From an uncultured Rickettsiales bacterium (GTDB taxonomy: Bacteria > Pseudomonadota > Alphaproteobacteria > UBA8366): DNA of 12,206 nt. Made by a program: the position numbers and the translations under genes. Shown here one piece after another: positions 1-6,272 of the stretch (position 1 is its first letter; the number at the start of each line of letters is the position of its first letter). The DNA lies in NCBI GenBank assembly GCA_913046825.1, contig CAJWTF010000116.1:1-12206 (forward strand), in the 5' to 3' direction. The notes beneath the pieces are model-generated. The model did not search any database and had not been told where the DNA came from. It saw nothing but the letters and a program-made list of their open reading frames with translations.

Positions 1-656
1 CCCCGCTTGGCCGCCTGATCGATGAACGGGATCGCCTCGTCGACAAAACCGCGAGTGATTACCGAGCGCTGCATCCAGCGCACTCCTTGGCCAAGCCGCT
101 CAGCATTTGACCAGATTCGACCCGGCTTGGCCGGATCCTGCCCCGGCTTGAGCGTGAGCGGCAGCAGCTTTGGCCCCATGCCCTCGAAGTTCGTCAACGA
201 TACGTCAAAGCCGTACGCCGTGATCGGCGGTGCGTCGTCAACATCCCGCTGCCCCCCCATGTGCCATTTTCCAAAATGCCCGGTCGCGTAGCCGTTCTGC
301 TGCAGTGAACGCGCCAGCATCGGCGCCTTGGGATCGAGCCACTGCGCCATGCCCCGTTGGTTATTGTGTTTGCGATTGCTGAGGTACGATGTGATGCGCC
401 AACGCTGCGGGTATTGCCCGGTCGAAATCGCCGTGCGTGACGGAGAGCAGATCGGCGAGTTCACATAAAACTGCTCGAACCGAATTCCCTCCTTGGCCAA
501 GCGATCGATGTGAGGCGTTTTCGCTGCTTGATTTCCAAAGCAGGAGAAATCCCCCCAACCCATGTCATCAATAAACACCAGCACAACATTCGGCTTGGCA
601 GCTCCTAACGTCGCTTGCAGGACGAAAGCACTTACCAACGTGATCCAGTACTTCAT
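1..656 (-). CDS. Sulfatase (arylsulfatase family), N-terminal part, truncated by window edge
   Basis: I see an open frame on the minus strand starting at the ATG at 654-656 and running off the left edge without a stop (218 codons visible). Residues 1-19 look like a signal peptide (short basic start, hydrophobic core, Ala-Ala cleavage region), so the enzyme is probably exported. The mature part begins with the sulfatase metal site: the VFIDDMGWGD stretch gives Asp30-Asp31. Cys70 sits in CSPSR, the family signature in which the Cys is converted to formylglycine and hydrolyses sulfate esters. GKWH at 129-132 is a further active-site motif. Full family members have about 450-550 residues, so more than half is missing. 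A weak AGAGGG lies upstream of the ATG. DUF1501 genes are often followed by sulfatases in Planctomycetes, which fits the neighbour at 749. The sulfated substrate is unknown. Confidence 0.93.
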   Translation of the reverse strand, partial: MKYWITLVSAFVLQATLGAAKPNVVLVFIDDMGWGDFSCFGNQAAKTPHIDRLAKEGIRFEQFYVNSPICSPSRTAISTGQYPQRWRITSYLSNRKHNNQRGMAQWLDPKAPMLARSLQQNGYATGHFGKWHMGGQRDVDDAPPITAYGFDVSLTNFEGMGPKLLPLTLKPGQDPAKPGRIWSNAERLGQGVRWMQRSVITRGFVDEAIPFIDQAAKR

Positions 657-748
657 GGCTTGCCCTCTGATGCCCCAATTCCAGCCGCATGGCGAGCCGA
701 TTTGGCTTCGAGCCAACTGCTCAACCCAAGCGCAATCAAGGTATTAAC

Positions 749-2056
749 TTAGGCGACAATTTCGTGAAGGACGTTTCCGAAGACGTCGGTCAGGCGTACG
801 TCGCGACTATTGTGGCGGAAGGTGAGCCGCTCGTGGTCGAGCCCCAAAAGATGCAACACGGTGGCGTGGATATCATGAATGTGCGCTGGGTTTTGGACGG
901 CGTGCATCCCCAGTTCGTCGGTGGCCCCATAGCTCATGCCGCGCTTCAGACCACCGCCCGCCATCCATAGCGTGAAGCCCTTGTGATGATGCCCACGCCC
1001 AATTTTCGATTCGCGGTTGGCCTCCTCAAACGGCGTGCGACCAAACTCGGTCGCCCAGATGATCAGCGTTTCGTCGAGCATCCCTCGAGATTTCAGGTCA
1101 GTGATCAATGATGAGATGCCTTGGTCGGTGCGAGCCGCATTGCTGCGATGATTCCCTATCAGGCCGCCTCGATTCCCGTGGGCGTCCCACTGCCGCCCGG
1201 CCGCTCCGTCGATAATCTCAACAAATCGCACGCCAGACTGAACCAACCGTCTCGCCGTAAGGCAATGCCGCGAAAAAAGATTATCGCCGTACAACTCCCG
1301 CACGCTTTTGGGTTCGCGATTCAGATCGAACACCTCCCCTGCCGACGTCTGTAATTTGAACGCCATCTCGAGCGCCTCAATCCGGGCCGTCAGCTCCGGC
1401 TGCGTCGGATAACGGTCGCGGTGCAATCGGTTCAGCCGGTTCAGTGCTTCCAACTGCACGGCCTGTTCCTCGATCGACAACATCATCCGCGTGTCGATGG
1501 GTGACGGGTTCACCGTATTGACCCGGATATCGTCGGGTGCCCCTTCCATCGCCGCCGTCCGCATCAAGCCAATTACCGCGTGTTTAGACGTCACATAGGC
1601 GGACATGCCGCCGACCGCACGAATTCCGGCCGTCGACGACGTAATCACGATGCTACCGCCGCCGCTCTTGCTCATCACCGGTAAAATCGATTTAAGGCCG
1701 AGGAAGACGCCCCGCACATTGACGTCAATCACCTTGTCGAACATCTCCAGGGGATAGTCGACGATGGAGGTAATCTGGCCCTCAATCCCGGCGTTTAGGA
1801 TCGCGATATCTACGCCGCCGAAGCGTTCGACGGCGGCGGCGACAAAAGCCTCACTCTCCGCTGGGTCGGCGACGTTCGCGACCAAATGCGCAGCATTTTC
1901 CTCACCAATCTCCGACACCACGCCCTTTAATGCATCGCCGTCGATATCGACAAGCATGACCTTACCGCCCTCAGCCGCGAATAGCTGCGCCGCAGCTTTG
2001 CCAATCCCGCCGGAACCGCCGGTGATGATCGCGACTTTACCGTCCAACTTACCCAT
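749..2056 (-). CDS. Chimeric ORF: SDR N-terminal part joined in frame to DUF1501 C-terminal part
   Basis: Residues 1-192 are a classical short-chain dehydrogenase/reductase: TGGSGGIG nucleotide-binding loop at 12-19, NAG at 88-90, catalytic Ser141, and Tyr154-x3-Lys158 (YVTSK). The SDR stops after NPSPIDTRMM. The last ~60 residues of that family (substrate loop, final strand) are missing. From about residue 195 the sequence is the C-terminal half of a DUF1501 protein: QWDAHGN at 289-295, EFGRTP at 337-342, a His-rich GRGHHHKGF, and the closing HATVLHLLGLDHERLT and DVRLTDVFGNV motifs. The usual DUF1501 N-terminal half, normally with a Tat signal, is absent. The ATG has AGGA five or six bases upstream. 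The SDR belongs with the amidohydrolase 40 bases upstream, and the DUF1501 half belongs with the sulfatase downstream. The frame is continuous, but I think the protein is a rearrangement or assembly product, with neither half likely to work as in its family. Confidence 0.85.
   Translation of the reverse strand: MGKLDGKVAIITGGSGGIGKAAAQLFAAEGGKVMLVDIDGDALKGVVSEIGEENAAHLVANVADPAESEAFVAAAVERFGGVDIAILNAGIEGQITSIVDYPLEMFDKVIDVNVRGVFLGLKSILPVMSKSGGGSIVITSSTAGIRAVGGMSAYVTSKHAVIGLMRTAAMEGAPDDIRVNTVNPSPIDTRMMLSIEEQAVQLEALNRLNRLHRDRYPTQPELTARIEALEMAFKLQTSAGEVFDLNREPKSVRELYGDNLFSRHCLTARRLVQSGVRFVEIIDGAAGRQWDAHGNRGGLIGNHRSNAARTDQGISSLITDLKSRGMLDETLIIWATEFGRTPFEEANRESKIGRGHHHKGFTLWMAGGGLKRGMSYGATDELGMHAVQNPAHIHDIHATVLHLLGLDHERLTFRHNSRDVRLTDVFGNVLHEIVA
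1460..1485 (-). other. Junction between the SDR-type and DUF1501-type sequence
   Basis: Codon 192 (1481-1483) is the last one that matches the SDR pattern (DTRMM). By about codon 199 (Ala-Val-Gln-Leu-Glu) the sequence follows the DUF1501 pattern. The codons between (Leu-Ser-Ile-Glu-Glu-Gln) could belong to either family, because SDRs of this type often continue with Ser-Ile/Leu-Glu-Glu. A short stretch of shared bases at the breakpoint is therefore possible. The exact base cannot be fixed without homologues. Confidence 0.7.
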
Positions 2057-2096
2057 GATTATCCTCGTTTTATTTCATTGTTGCGCCGCGCTTGGA

Positions 2097-3788
2097 TCAG
2101 GTATCAGCGAAGTCTCGCAGCAACTGTCCAGGCCTGCCACAATCGCGCAGATTATTGCCCTGGTTGTCGACGGTCCGCACACCATTCACCCATACACCGT
2201 GCAATCCAACAGCGGGTGTATCGACCCGCGTGGCACCGGCCGGCAAGTCCTGCACACGGCGTTTCTCGCCGCGTCCCACTGTCTTGGGATCGAACAGAAT
2301 CATATCCGCCCAAGCGCCAACGGAGAGACGGCCGCGATCCTTGATCCGGTAAATGTCCGCCGCCCGAGAGGTCAGCGCCTGCACCGCGTATTCAAGTGTC
2401 ATATCCCCCCGGTCGCGCGCCCAATGTCCCATCAAATGCAGGCCAAACCCGGCATCACATAGGAACGAGAGATGCGCCCCCGCGTCGGAGAGAGTCACCG
2501 CCGCCGCCGGATGGCGTAATAGATCGACGACACGGTCCTCGTCCACATTGAACAAAAGGCATTCGAATTCCGCTTGCAGATCGTCGGCAAGCCCGAAATC
2601 AAGGAACCAGTCCCACGGATCCTTCCCGTCGTCGCGCGCGAGTTTGCCGACAATCTTGCCGACCAGATCTGCGTGCTCGGCCTTCCCAACCGACATGATC
2701 GTCATGTAGTCCCAATTGTTCGAGGAGAACCGATTGGGCACGCCAGTCGTGTGCATCTCATCCTTTAATGCCTGACGGAAGGACGGATCGGCGAGAACAC
2801 GTTTAAAGGCTTCGGTCCCCTCTGCCTCGATGGCGGGGCGCCAATTGATCAGCGCCTCCAACGGATAGGGATGCTCCAAAGTGAATTCCATGCCGAGCGG
2901 GAAACAGCCGACCTGCGACCACAGCTCCCGTCCCCGCTCTCGGGCGGTTTCGATCTCGCCAATTTCGTGAAAGACGCGCTCAGGGTCGCCAGGATCGACA
3001 AACATCGCGGCAATCATGACCGGCCGGCCGTTCCTCGCCGAAATTTCTTCGAGCCACGGCACCGTTGTCTTCATCCCCTTGGTCAGCATGAAAGCGCCCT
3101 TACCGGCCTCACCAAGAGCACCGGTCAATTCGAACATCTCGTGCTCGTCCGCGAGACGCGACGGCATTGGAATACCAGCATGACCGTTATGTTGCTCAAG
3201 CGTCGATGTAGCGAACCCACAAGCGCCCACATCCAGGGCTTCCAGCAAGAGGCGTTTCATCTCTGCCACTTCATCGGCACTGGCCACACGGTCAGAGGCC
3301 TCCGCGCCCAGCACCCAGGTGCGGACAGAGGAGTGACCGCAAAAAGCCGCGACGTTCGGCACCAAGCCGCGGCGTTCCAACGAATTCATGTAATCTGGAA
3401 AGGTTTCGAAATCCCAATCGATCCCCTCAAGCATGGCGTCGAGAGACATGCCTTCTACGTGGGTTAGGTTTTGCAAAATGCGTTCGCGGTCCTGTGGCTT
3501 ACAAGGTGCGATGGTGAACCCGCAATTGCCGATGACGACCGTCGTCACGCCGAGCCGGTTGGACGGCGTTGCGTAGGGATCCCAGGTCAATTGAGCGTCG
3601 AAATGCGTGTGCAGATCGATAATTCCGGGCGCCAGGGTCAGTCCCTCCGCGTCCACGGTCTCACGCCCTTCGCCGACGGCATCTCCCAAGGCAGCTATGC
3701 GCCCGTCACTGACCGCAAGATCGCCCGCATAAGAAGGTGTCCCCATTCCATCCACGATAACCGCGTTCCTAATCACTAGATCATGCAT
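2097..3788 (-). CDS. Amidohydrolase family 3 protein, D-aminoacylase-like
   Basis: This 563-residue protein is likely a cytoplasmic metal-dependent amidohydrolase related to N-acyl-D-amino-acid deacylases, hydrolysing an amide or similar bond. The N-terminal strand domain (1-55) leads into the metal motif HTHFD with His60 and His62, then GNCGFTIAPC with Cys89, the bridging Cys of D-aminoacylases. SDAGAH supplies the catalytic Asp435. The C-terminal ADMILFDPKTV (494-504) rebuilds the small beta-sandwich domain. The two later His ligands of canonical D-aminoacylases are not evident: the region 232-265 reads MLTKGMK and MIAAMF where those enzymes have THMR and SHLK types. So the substrate may differ. 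I chose the ATG at 3786-3788 because GGGAG sits eight bases upstream. An upstream GTG would overlap the Rieske gene and has no comparable site. The gene starts 14 bases after the Rieske stop, so the two are clearly co-transcribed, with the SDR following. Confidence 0.88.
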   Translation of the reverse strand: MHDLVIRNAVIVDGMGTPSYAGDLAVSDGRIAALGDAVGEGRETVDAEGLTLAPGIIDLHTHFDAQLTWDPYATPSNRLGVTTVVIGNCGFTIAPCKPQDRERILQNLTHVEGMSLDAMLEGIDWDFETFPDYMNSLERRGLVPNVAAFCGHSSVRTWVLGAEASDRVASADEVAEMKRLLLEALDVGACGFATSTLEQHNGHAGIPMPSRLADEHEMFELTGALGEAGKGAFMLTKGMKTTVPWLEEISARNGRPVMIAAMFVDPGDPERVFHEIGEIETARERGRELWSQVGCFPLGMEFTLEHPYPLEALINWRPAIEAEGTEAFKRVLADPSFRQALKDEMHTTGVPNRFSSNNWDYMTIMSVGKAEHADLVGKIVGKLARDDGKDPWDWFLDFGLADDLQAEFECLLFNVDEDRVVDLLRHPAAAVTLSDAGAHLSFLCDAGFGLHLMGHWARDRGDMTLEYAVQALTSRAADIYRIKDRGRLSVGAWADMILFDPKTVGRGEKRRVQDLPAGATRVDTPAVGLHGVWVNGVRTVDNQGNNLRDCGRPGQLLRDFADT

Positions 3789-3802
3789 GATACTATCTCC
3801 CT

Positions 3803-4951
3803 TTAATCCAATACCCGGTCTAGCACCCAATTATCGAAAGCGTGACAGAGAGTTTCCATATGCGTGTAGCGCGACGCGGCGGAGACCGGGGAGCGCAATC
3901 CCTTTTGCTGCTGTTCCACCGCGTCATTGTCCTCCGGCAAGATCACATCCAAGCGCCGGTAATAGCCTTCCGCCAATTCATCGAAGTCCGGCCGCGTCGT
4001 CCGGTCCTTCGGAAAGAAAGATGCGATCGCGACATCGACGCTTTCCGGTCCCGTCGGCGAGAGTTCGAATAGGAACATACAGTCGATGGTCCACGCCATC
4101 ATCGTCGACGGCAGAATGCACGGATACCAAGTGCCTTCCTGGTAGCGACCTTCTAGACTGTCGATGGTAGGAAATCCGCTCTCACCCTCCAGCAATCCAC
4201 GGCTGCCCTTATGCTGAGTGAAATGGACGACGCATTGACCGTTGAATTCCTCATGTGTGCGCCGAGCTCGACTGGAGACGTTTTGACGGTTCAACGTGCC
4301 GCCGTGAATAAACGGGATATGGAGCGAATCGTTGAAATTCTCAAAATGAGTTTTCCAGTTGGCCTGCACGCCCTCGTAGACCTTTCGCCGGGTACAGACC
4401 AACGTCTCGGGCGCATAGGATTTGCAGGTCTCGGGCAAGTCGCCGAGCCATTCCAATAAGTGTGCGGCGGTATTGTCGAAATTCACAAAGAGAAACCCAG
4501 CCCACCGCTCCAAACGCACCGGCAATAGTCCCAAATCGGCGTACCACAGGTGCTCGTCTTCCTCGATCAGCGGAGTCGCGAGCAGTGCCCCGTCACGGCC
4601 ATAGGTCCAGGTGTGGTACGGACAGGTCAGCGCCTTGCAATTGCCGTCGCCCGAGGCGATCCGCGATCCGCGATGGCGGCAGGAATTGTGAAACGCCCGA
4701 ATTTCACCGTCATCGCCGCGAATAACAATGACCGGCGCCCCGGTAATTTCGACGGTAAAGAAATCACCAGGCTCCGTAATGCGGCTTTCATGGCCCACAT
4801 AGTTCCAGACCTTCATGAAAACCCGTTCCACCTCGAGCGCGTACCAGCCCGCGGATGTGTAACACCAATTGGGCAACGGTGTGGCCTCTGCGGCGGGTCT
4901 ACGCACGGCTTCGTAATGTTTGGGGTCGAGCAAATTCAGCGGCTCGGTCAT
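3803..4951 (-). CDS. Rieske non-heme iron oxygenase, alpha (catalytic) subunit
   Basis: This 382-residue protein has both domains of an aromatic-ring-hydroxylating or related Rieske oxygenase. The Rieske [2Fe-2S] ligands are Cys91-x-His93 and Cys110-x2-His113 (the latter in CPYHTWTYG). The catalytic domain begins around 190 with the NWKTHFENFNDSLH stretch. Asp208, His211 and His216 match the D-x2-H-x4-H mononuclear iron motif, and Asp341 (PEDND) is the likely third ligand, followed by the usual E..Q..GL pattern. Such enzymes insert oxygen into rings, methyl groups or amines using electrons from a reductase/ferredoxin, neither of which is encoded here. It is the first gene of a minus-strand operon with the amidohydrolase and SDR. 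The length is normal for a single-component alpha subunit. Family assignment is firm; the substrate is unknown. Confidence 0.94.
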   Translation of the reverse strand: MTEPLNLLDPKHYEAVRRPAAEATPLPNWCYTSAGWYALEVERVFMKVWNYVGHESRITEPGDFFTVEITGAPVIVIRGDDGEIRAFHNSCRHRGSRIASGDGNCKALTCPYHTWTYGRDGALLATPLIEEDEHLWYADLGLLPVRLERWAGFLFVNFDNTAAHLLEWLGDLPETCKSYAPETLVCTRRKVYEGVQANWKTHFENFNDSLHIPFIHGGTLNRQNVSSRARRTHEEFNGQCVVHFTQHKGSRGLLEGESGFPTIDSLEGRYQEGTWYPCILPSTMMAWTIDCMFLFELSPTGPESVDVAIASFFPKDRTTRPDFDELAEGYYRRLDVILPEDNDAVEQQQKGLRSPVSAASRYTHMETLCHAFDNWVLDRVLD

Positions 4952-4955
4952 CAGA

Positions 4956-4961
4956 CCCTCC
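4956..4961 (-). promoter_or_regulatory. Ribosome binding site that fixes the Rieske start
   Basis: On the minus strand GGAGGG lies four bases before the ATG at 4949-4951. A more upstream in-frame ATG (4961-4963) overlaps this site itself, so the downstream ATG is the better start and the protein loses the first four residues of the longest frame. Confidence 0.75.
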
Positions 4962-4977
4962 ATGGTAAAACAGTAAG

Positions 4978-5006
4978 ATCGTAGCCCCGGGTGTCAGGGC
5001 GAACAA
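4978..5006 (-). promoter_or_regulatory. Possible promoter of the Rieske operon
   Basis: Reading the minus strand, TTGTTC (5006-5001) is followed after 17 bases by TACGAT (4983-4978), about 27 bases before the Rieske ATG. Matches to the sigma-70 consensus are 3/6 and 4/6, so this is only a candidate. Confidence 0.25.
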
Positions 5007-5075
5007 GCGGGCCAATAGACACGCGCATGAGCTCAAACAATCTTCGATAAGAATTTAGATCGAGACTCGGATATA

Positions 5076-5088
5076 GCGATATTATCGC
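5076..5088. promoter_or_regulatory. Perfect 13-bp palindrome in the divergent Rieske/GST intergenic region
   Basis: GCGATA-T-TATCGC has two perfect 6-base arms around one base. It lies midway between two divergent genes and contains TATTAT (5080-5085), which could serve as a -10 box toward the GST gene. An 8-base inverted repeat (5040-5047 and 5108-5115, ATCTTCGA/TCGAAGAT) encloses it. The placement suits an operator for a dimeric regulator, but no regulator gene is in the window. Confidence 0.35.
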
Positions 5089-5190
5089 GCCTCCGCAGCG
5101 AACCTTCTCGAAGATGGGCAACGACGAATTGGAAGAACCCGCCCTACGCCCCTATCTATTGTGGAGACATTGCAGAAGGACATATCCGTC

Positions 5191-5856
5191 ATGGTGCCTA
5201 TTGATCTCTATTTCTGGCCAACTCCCAATGGTTGGAAGATCACCTTGATGCTCGAGGAATGCGGTCTTCCCTACAACATCTCCTATGTCGATCTTTCGCA
5301 AAAGGAGCAGTTCGATCCGGATTTCCTGAAGATTTCTCCAAACGGGCGAATGCCCGCCATCGTTGATCCTGACGGCCCTGGCGGCGAACCAATTTCGATA
5401 TTCGAATCTGGAGCGATCCTGCAATATCTCGGCAACAAAACCGGCCAATTCTATCCGGCGGAACAACGCGCGCGAACCGACGTCGAGCAGTGGCTGTTTT
5501 GGCAAATGGGCGGTCTTGGCCCGATGGCGGGACAGGCGGCGCATTTCCGCAATTACAAAGCCGACAAGATCGACTATGCCGTCGAACGCTATACGAACGA
5601 AGTCATACGTCTTTACGGGGTCATGGACGGACGGCTCACGGATCGGAATTTCTTGGCCGGCGATTTCTCCATCGCCGATATGGCGTGTTGGCCTTGGATT
5701 CGCGGCTACAAGGCGTATGGGATCGATCTAAAAGAATTCGCCAATCTTCGCGCCTGGTTCAAACGAGTCGGCGGTCGCCCAGCGGTCGAGCGTGCCGCCA
5801 ATATCGGCAAGGATGAGTTCCGCGAGCGTCAGAAGCAGTCGCAAGGTTCTATCTGA
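5191..5856 (+). CDS. Glutathione S-transferase, Nu-class-like (YfcG/YghU type)
   Basis: This 221-residue protein is a soluble glutathione transferase or disulfide-bond reductase. The N-terminal thioredoxin fold (about 1-85) carries TPNGWK with Thr11 and Asn13, the residues that characterise the YfcG/YghU-type glutathione site. It also has GRMPAIVD (52-59, with the cis-Pro) and Glu72-Ser73 in FESGAILQYLG, which bind the gamma-glutamyl part. The helical C-terminal domain holds DFSIADM, the N-capping motif of GSTs. I chose the ATG at 5191 because AAGGA is ten bases upstream and the protein then begins right at the first strand. A GTG at 5161 would add ten residues with no obvious function. It diverges from the Rieske operon and probably detoxifies an intermediate or supplies reductant. 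The family is certain; the role is inferred. Confidence 0.9.
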   Translation: MVPIDLYFWPTPNGWKITLMLEECGLPYNISYVDLSQKEQFDPDFLKISPNGRMPAIVDPDGPGGEPISIFESGAILQYLGNKTGQFYPAEQRARTDVEQWLFWQMGGLGPMAGQAAHFRNYKADKIDYAVERYTNEVIRLYGVMDGRLTDRNFLAGDFSIADMACWPWIRGYKAYGIDLKEFANLRAWFKRVGGRPAVERAANIGKDEFRERQKQSQGSI

Positions 5857-5965
5857 CGACGTGCAGCTAATTGCGCCACAATTCGTCACCGGCGCATAAT
5901 CCGCTCGTCAGCGCCGTCGAGATCGCAAAGATAAGCACACAAACCAATGTCGCACCGGAACAACT

Positions 5966-6048
5966 CAGCCGGTTTGCCGCGCATCATCAAGGATCGCTGA
6001 TAAACGGAACCGTATTCGACAGCTCCTACAAGCGCGGCAAACCGGCTG
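5966..6048. repeat. Perfect 17-bp inverted repeat with a 49-base spacer
   Basis: The left arm at 5966-5982 begins CAGCCGGTTTGCC, and the right arm at 6032-6048 is its exact reverse complement over 17 bases. The right arm lies inside the FKBP remnant, coding for its Arg-Gly-Lys-Pro-Ala segment. The left arm sits exactly where recognisable FKBP homology begins. The spacer is long for a terminator and there is no T-run. This looks like a short inverted duplication left by a rearrangement. Confidence 0.8.
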
Positions 6049-6183
6049 CGTTTCCGGTGAACGCAGTGATCCATGGATGGCAGGAAACACTGCCATTGAT
6101 GCGGGTCAGTTAAAAATGGCACGGGGGCCATTCGGCCGAATGAAACCCTCCTCTTCGACTTCGAATTACTCGCTATTCAGTGA
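5979..6183 (+). pseudogene. Remnant of an FKBP-type peptidyl-prolyl isomerase (FkpA/Mip/FklB type)
   Basis: From about 5982 the frame reads HHQGSLINGTVFDSSYKRG, then KPAAFPVNAVIHGWQETLPLM. This matches the central part of FKBP isomerases, including the GTVFDSSY and GW motifs. A stop codon (TAA, 6111-6113) stands where the family has Ser before Lys-Trp; Lys-Trp follows directly (6114-6119). The next ~15 residues of the fold (the LAYG region) are missing. The C-terminal strand then resumes in a different frame at 6127-6180 as AIRPNETLLFDFELLAIQ, ending with TGA at 6181-6183 as FKBP proteins do. The N-terminal part is also missing; upstream lies one arm of a 17-bp inverted repeat. So there is an in-frame stop, a deletion with frameshift and a lost 5' end. 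The gene is almost surely dead. An ORF drawn from an ATG at 5871 to 6113 covers only the first piece. Confidence 0.82.
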
Positions 6184-6208
6184 CGGCTTGCCAGCACACC
6201 CTTCACAC

Positions 6209-6237
6209 TTAACCAAATCGCCCAACGTCTCTATAAA
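6209..6237 (+). promoter_or_regulatory. Probable sigma-70 promoter of the VOC/OYE/LLM operon
   Basis: TTAACC (6209-6214) and TATAAA (6232-6237) are separated by exactly 17 bases, each matching the consensus at 4 or 5 of 6 positions. The predicted transcript would start near 6244, leaving a leader of about 30 bases before the VOC ATG at 6273. Confidence 0.5.
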
Positions 6238-6238
6238 C

Positions 6239-6251
6239 TCGTTTCAAACGA
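6239..6251. promoter_or_regulatory. Palindromic operator candidate TCGTTTCAAACGA
   Basis: TCGTTT-C-AAACGA has perfect 6-base arms around one base. It begins one base after the -10 box and covers the expected transcription start, a classic position for a repressor of the TetR or similar dimeric type. No regulator gene is visible in the window, so the binding protein is unknown. Confidence 0.5.
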
Positions 6252-6272
6252 AACCAATTAGGGAAGCGGCCA

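Noticed and set aside
361..558. 65-codon minus-strand ORF
   Set aside because: It lies in a different frame inside the real sulfatase gene, which has signal peptide and CSPSR motif.
749..2056. A new bifunctional SDR-DUF1501 enzyme
   Set aside because: Both parts are incomplete at the joint and DUF1501 has lost its export signal, so a working bifunctional protein is less likely than a rearrangement or contig chimera.
1764..2462. 232-codon plus-strand ORF
   Set aside because: Antisense to the SDR and the end of the amidohydrolase; composition is Pro/Ser/Ala-rich shadow sequence without motifs.
2871..3467. 198-codon plus-strand ORF
   Set aside because: Entirely antisense to the amidohydrolase, with no recognisable domain.
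3789..3830. N-terminal extension of the amidohydrolase from an upstream GTG
   Set aside because: It would overlap the Rieske stop, whereas the ATG at 3786-3788 has a good ribosome binding site and begins directly with the family's first strand.
5966..6048. Inverted repeat as a Rho-independent terminator for the GST gene
   Set aside because: The 49-base spacer is too long, there is no T-run after it, and it begins about 110 bases after the GST stop.
5871..6113. 80-codon ORF read as a complete small protein
   Set aside because: Only its second half resembles FKBP, it ends at a stop in the middle of the fold, and the FKBP C-terminus continues in another frame. It is better called a pseudogene.
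5886..6131. 81-codon minus-strand ORF opposite the FKBP remnant
   Set aside because: Antisense to the recognisable FKBP code, no family resemblance, no good ribosome binding site.
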